Assembly (NCBI GenBank): GCA_043747595.1
Contig: JAYTOX010000005.1
Coordinates: forward strand, 1-53,384
Direction of reading: 5' to 3'
DNA length: 53,384 nt
Source: JADKIH01 sp043747595
GTDB taxonomy: Bacteria > Bacteroidota > Bacteroidia > AKYH767-A > 2013-40CM-41-45
A program made the translations under genes and the position numbers. Positions 53,328 to 53,384 of this stretch are shown piece after piece (within the stretch, counting starts at the first letter, position 1; every line of letters begins with the position of its first letter). A model generated the notes under the pieces. The model worked only from the letters and a program-made list of their open reading frames with translations, did not search any database and was not told where the DNA came from.

Positions 53328-53384
53328 TCTGTTAATTCGTATCGATAAATTAAATCGCTATGGAAACTCAAAACAATGTACAGA

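Overview
The window reads as a low-GC Bacteroidota chromosome. Five long minus-strand genes carry N-terminal signal peptides and C-terminal type IX secretion (T9SS) sorting domains or belong to that surface-protein class, a Bacteroidota-type promoter (TTG / TAnnTTTG) precedes the tRNA genes, and the mobilization and phage-type genes resemble Bacteroidota mobile elements. The family or genus cannot be fixed from the sequence.

Layout. (1) 1-5.1 kb, chromosomal flank: the N-terminal ~1065 codons of a large secreted protein with a 156-bp tandem repeat array running off the left edge, and a DEDDh exonuclease/GIY-YIG fusion. (2) 5.27-5.54 kb: tRNA-Gly(GCC) and tRNA-Leu(UAA). (3) 5.48-41.46 kb: a ~36-kb integrated element bounded by a 59-bp direct repeat (58/59 identical) of the tRNA-Leu 3' part. 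A tyrosine integrase and a likely excisionase sit at the left end; a relaxase/MobC/T4CP operon with membrane partners sits at the right end. No type IV secretion channel genes are visible, so it looks mobilizable rather than self-transmissible. (4) Cargo inside it: an ArdC-like antirestriction gene with a small replication-like operon (9.9-11.9 kb); a second tyrosine recombinase (12.7-13.6 kb); a six-gene operon with two ThsB-like TIR proteins, a classical TIR protein and a caspase-like protease plus two small unknown genes (13.8-16.9 kb); a COG1106-type ATPase; a DUF4062-like/methyltransferase fusion; an IS1380-like insertion sequence; a RadC-like gene followed by strong hairpins; a three-gene T9SS surface locus (22.8-34.2 kb); an XRE regulator; and a dGTPase with a small basic partner. 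(5) 41.4-44.9 kb: a large serine recombinase whose 3' end runs into the tRNA-Leu remnant, with a MerR-like regulator and a zinc-finger protein, probably a second element stacked at the same tRNA. (6) 45-53.3 kb: a second T9SS surface locus, homologous to the one inside the element, with two tandem copies of the ~495-aa partner protein.

How the parts work together. The most notable locus is the 13.8-16.9 kb operon. TIR plus caspase-like protease matches the known type IV Thoeris idea, in which a TIR enzyme makes an NAD-derived signal that activates a protease. Here the pair is flanked by two additional TIR-like proteins of the ThsB (MTH538/DUF1863) type, one with a membrane anchor, and by two short unknown proteins, with overlapping ATGA junctions tying three of the genes together. 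This looks like an expanded Thoeris-type anti-phage system. The ATPase, the DUF4062-methyltransferase and the dGTPase make the whole element a plausible defence carrier. The surface-protein cargo is the other unusual aspect: a 2563-residue beta-helix protein and its translationally coupled partner are carried on the element, while a homologous pair lies just outside it.
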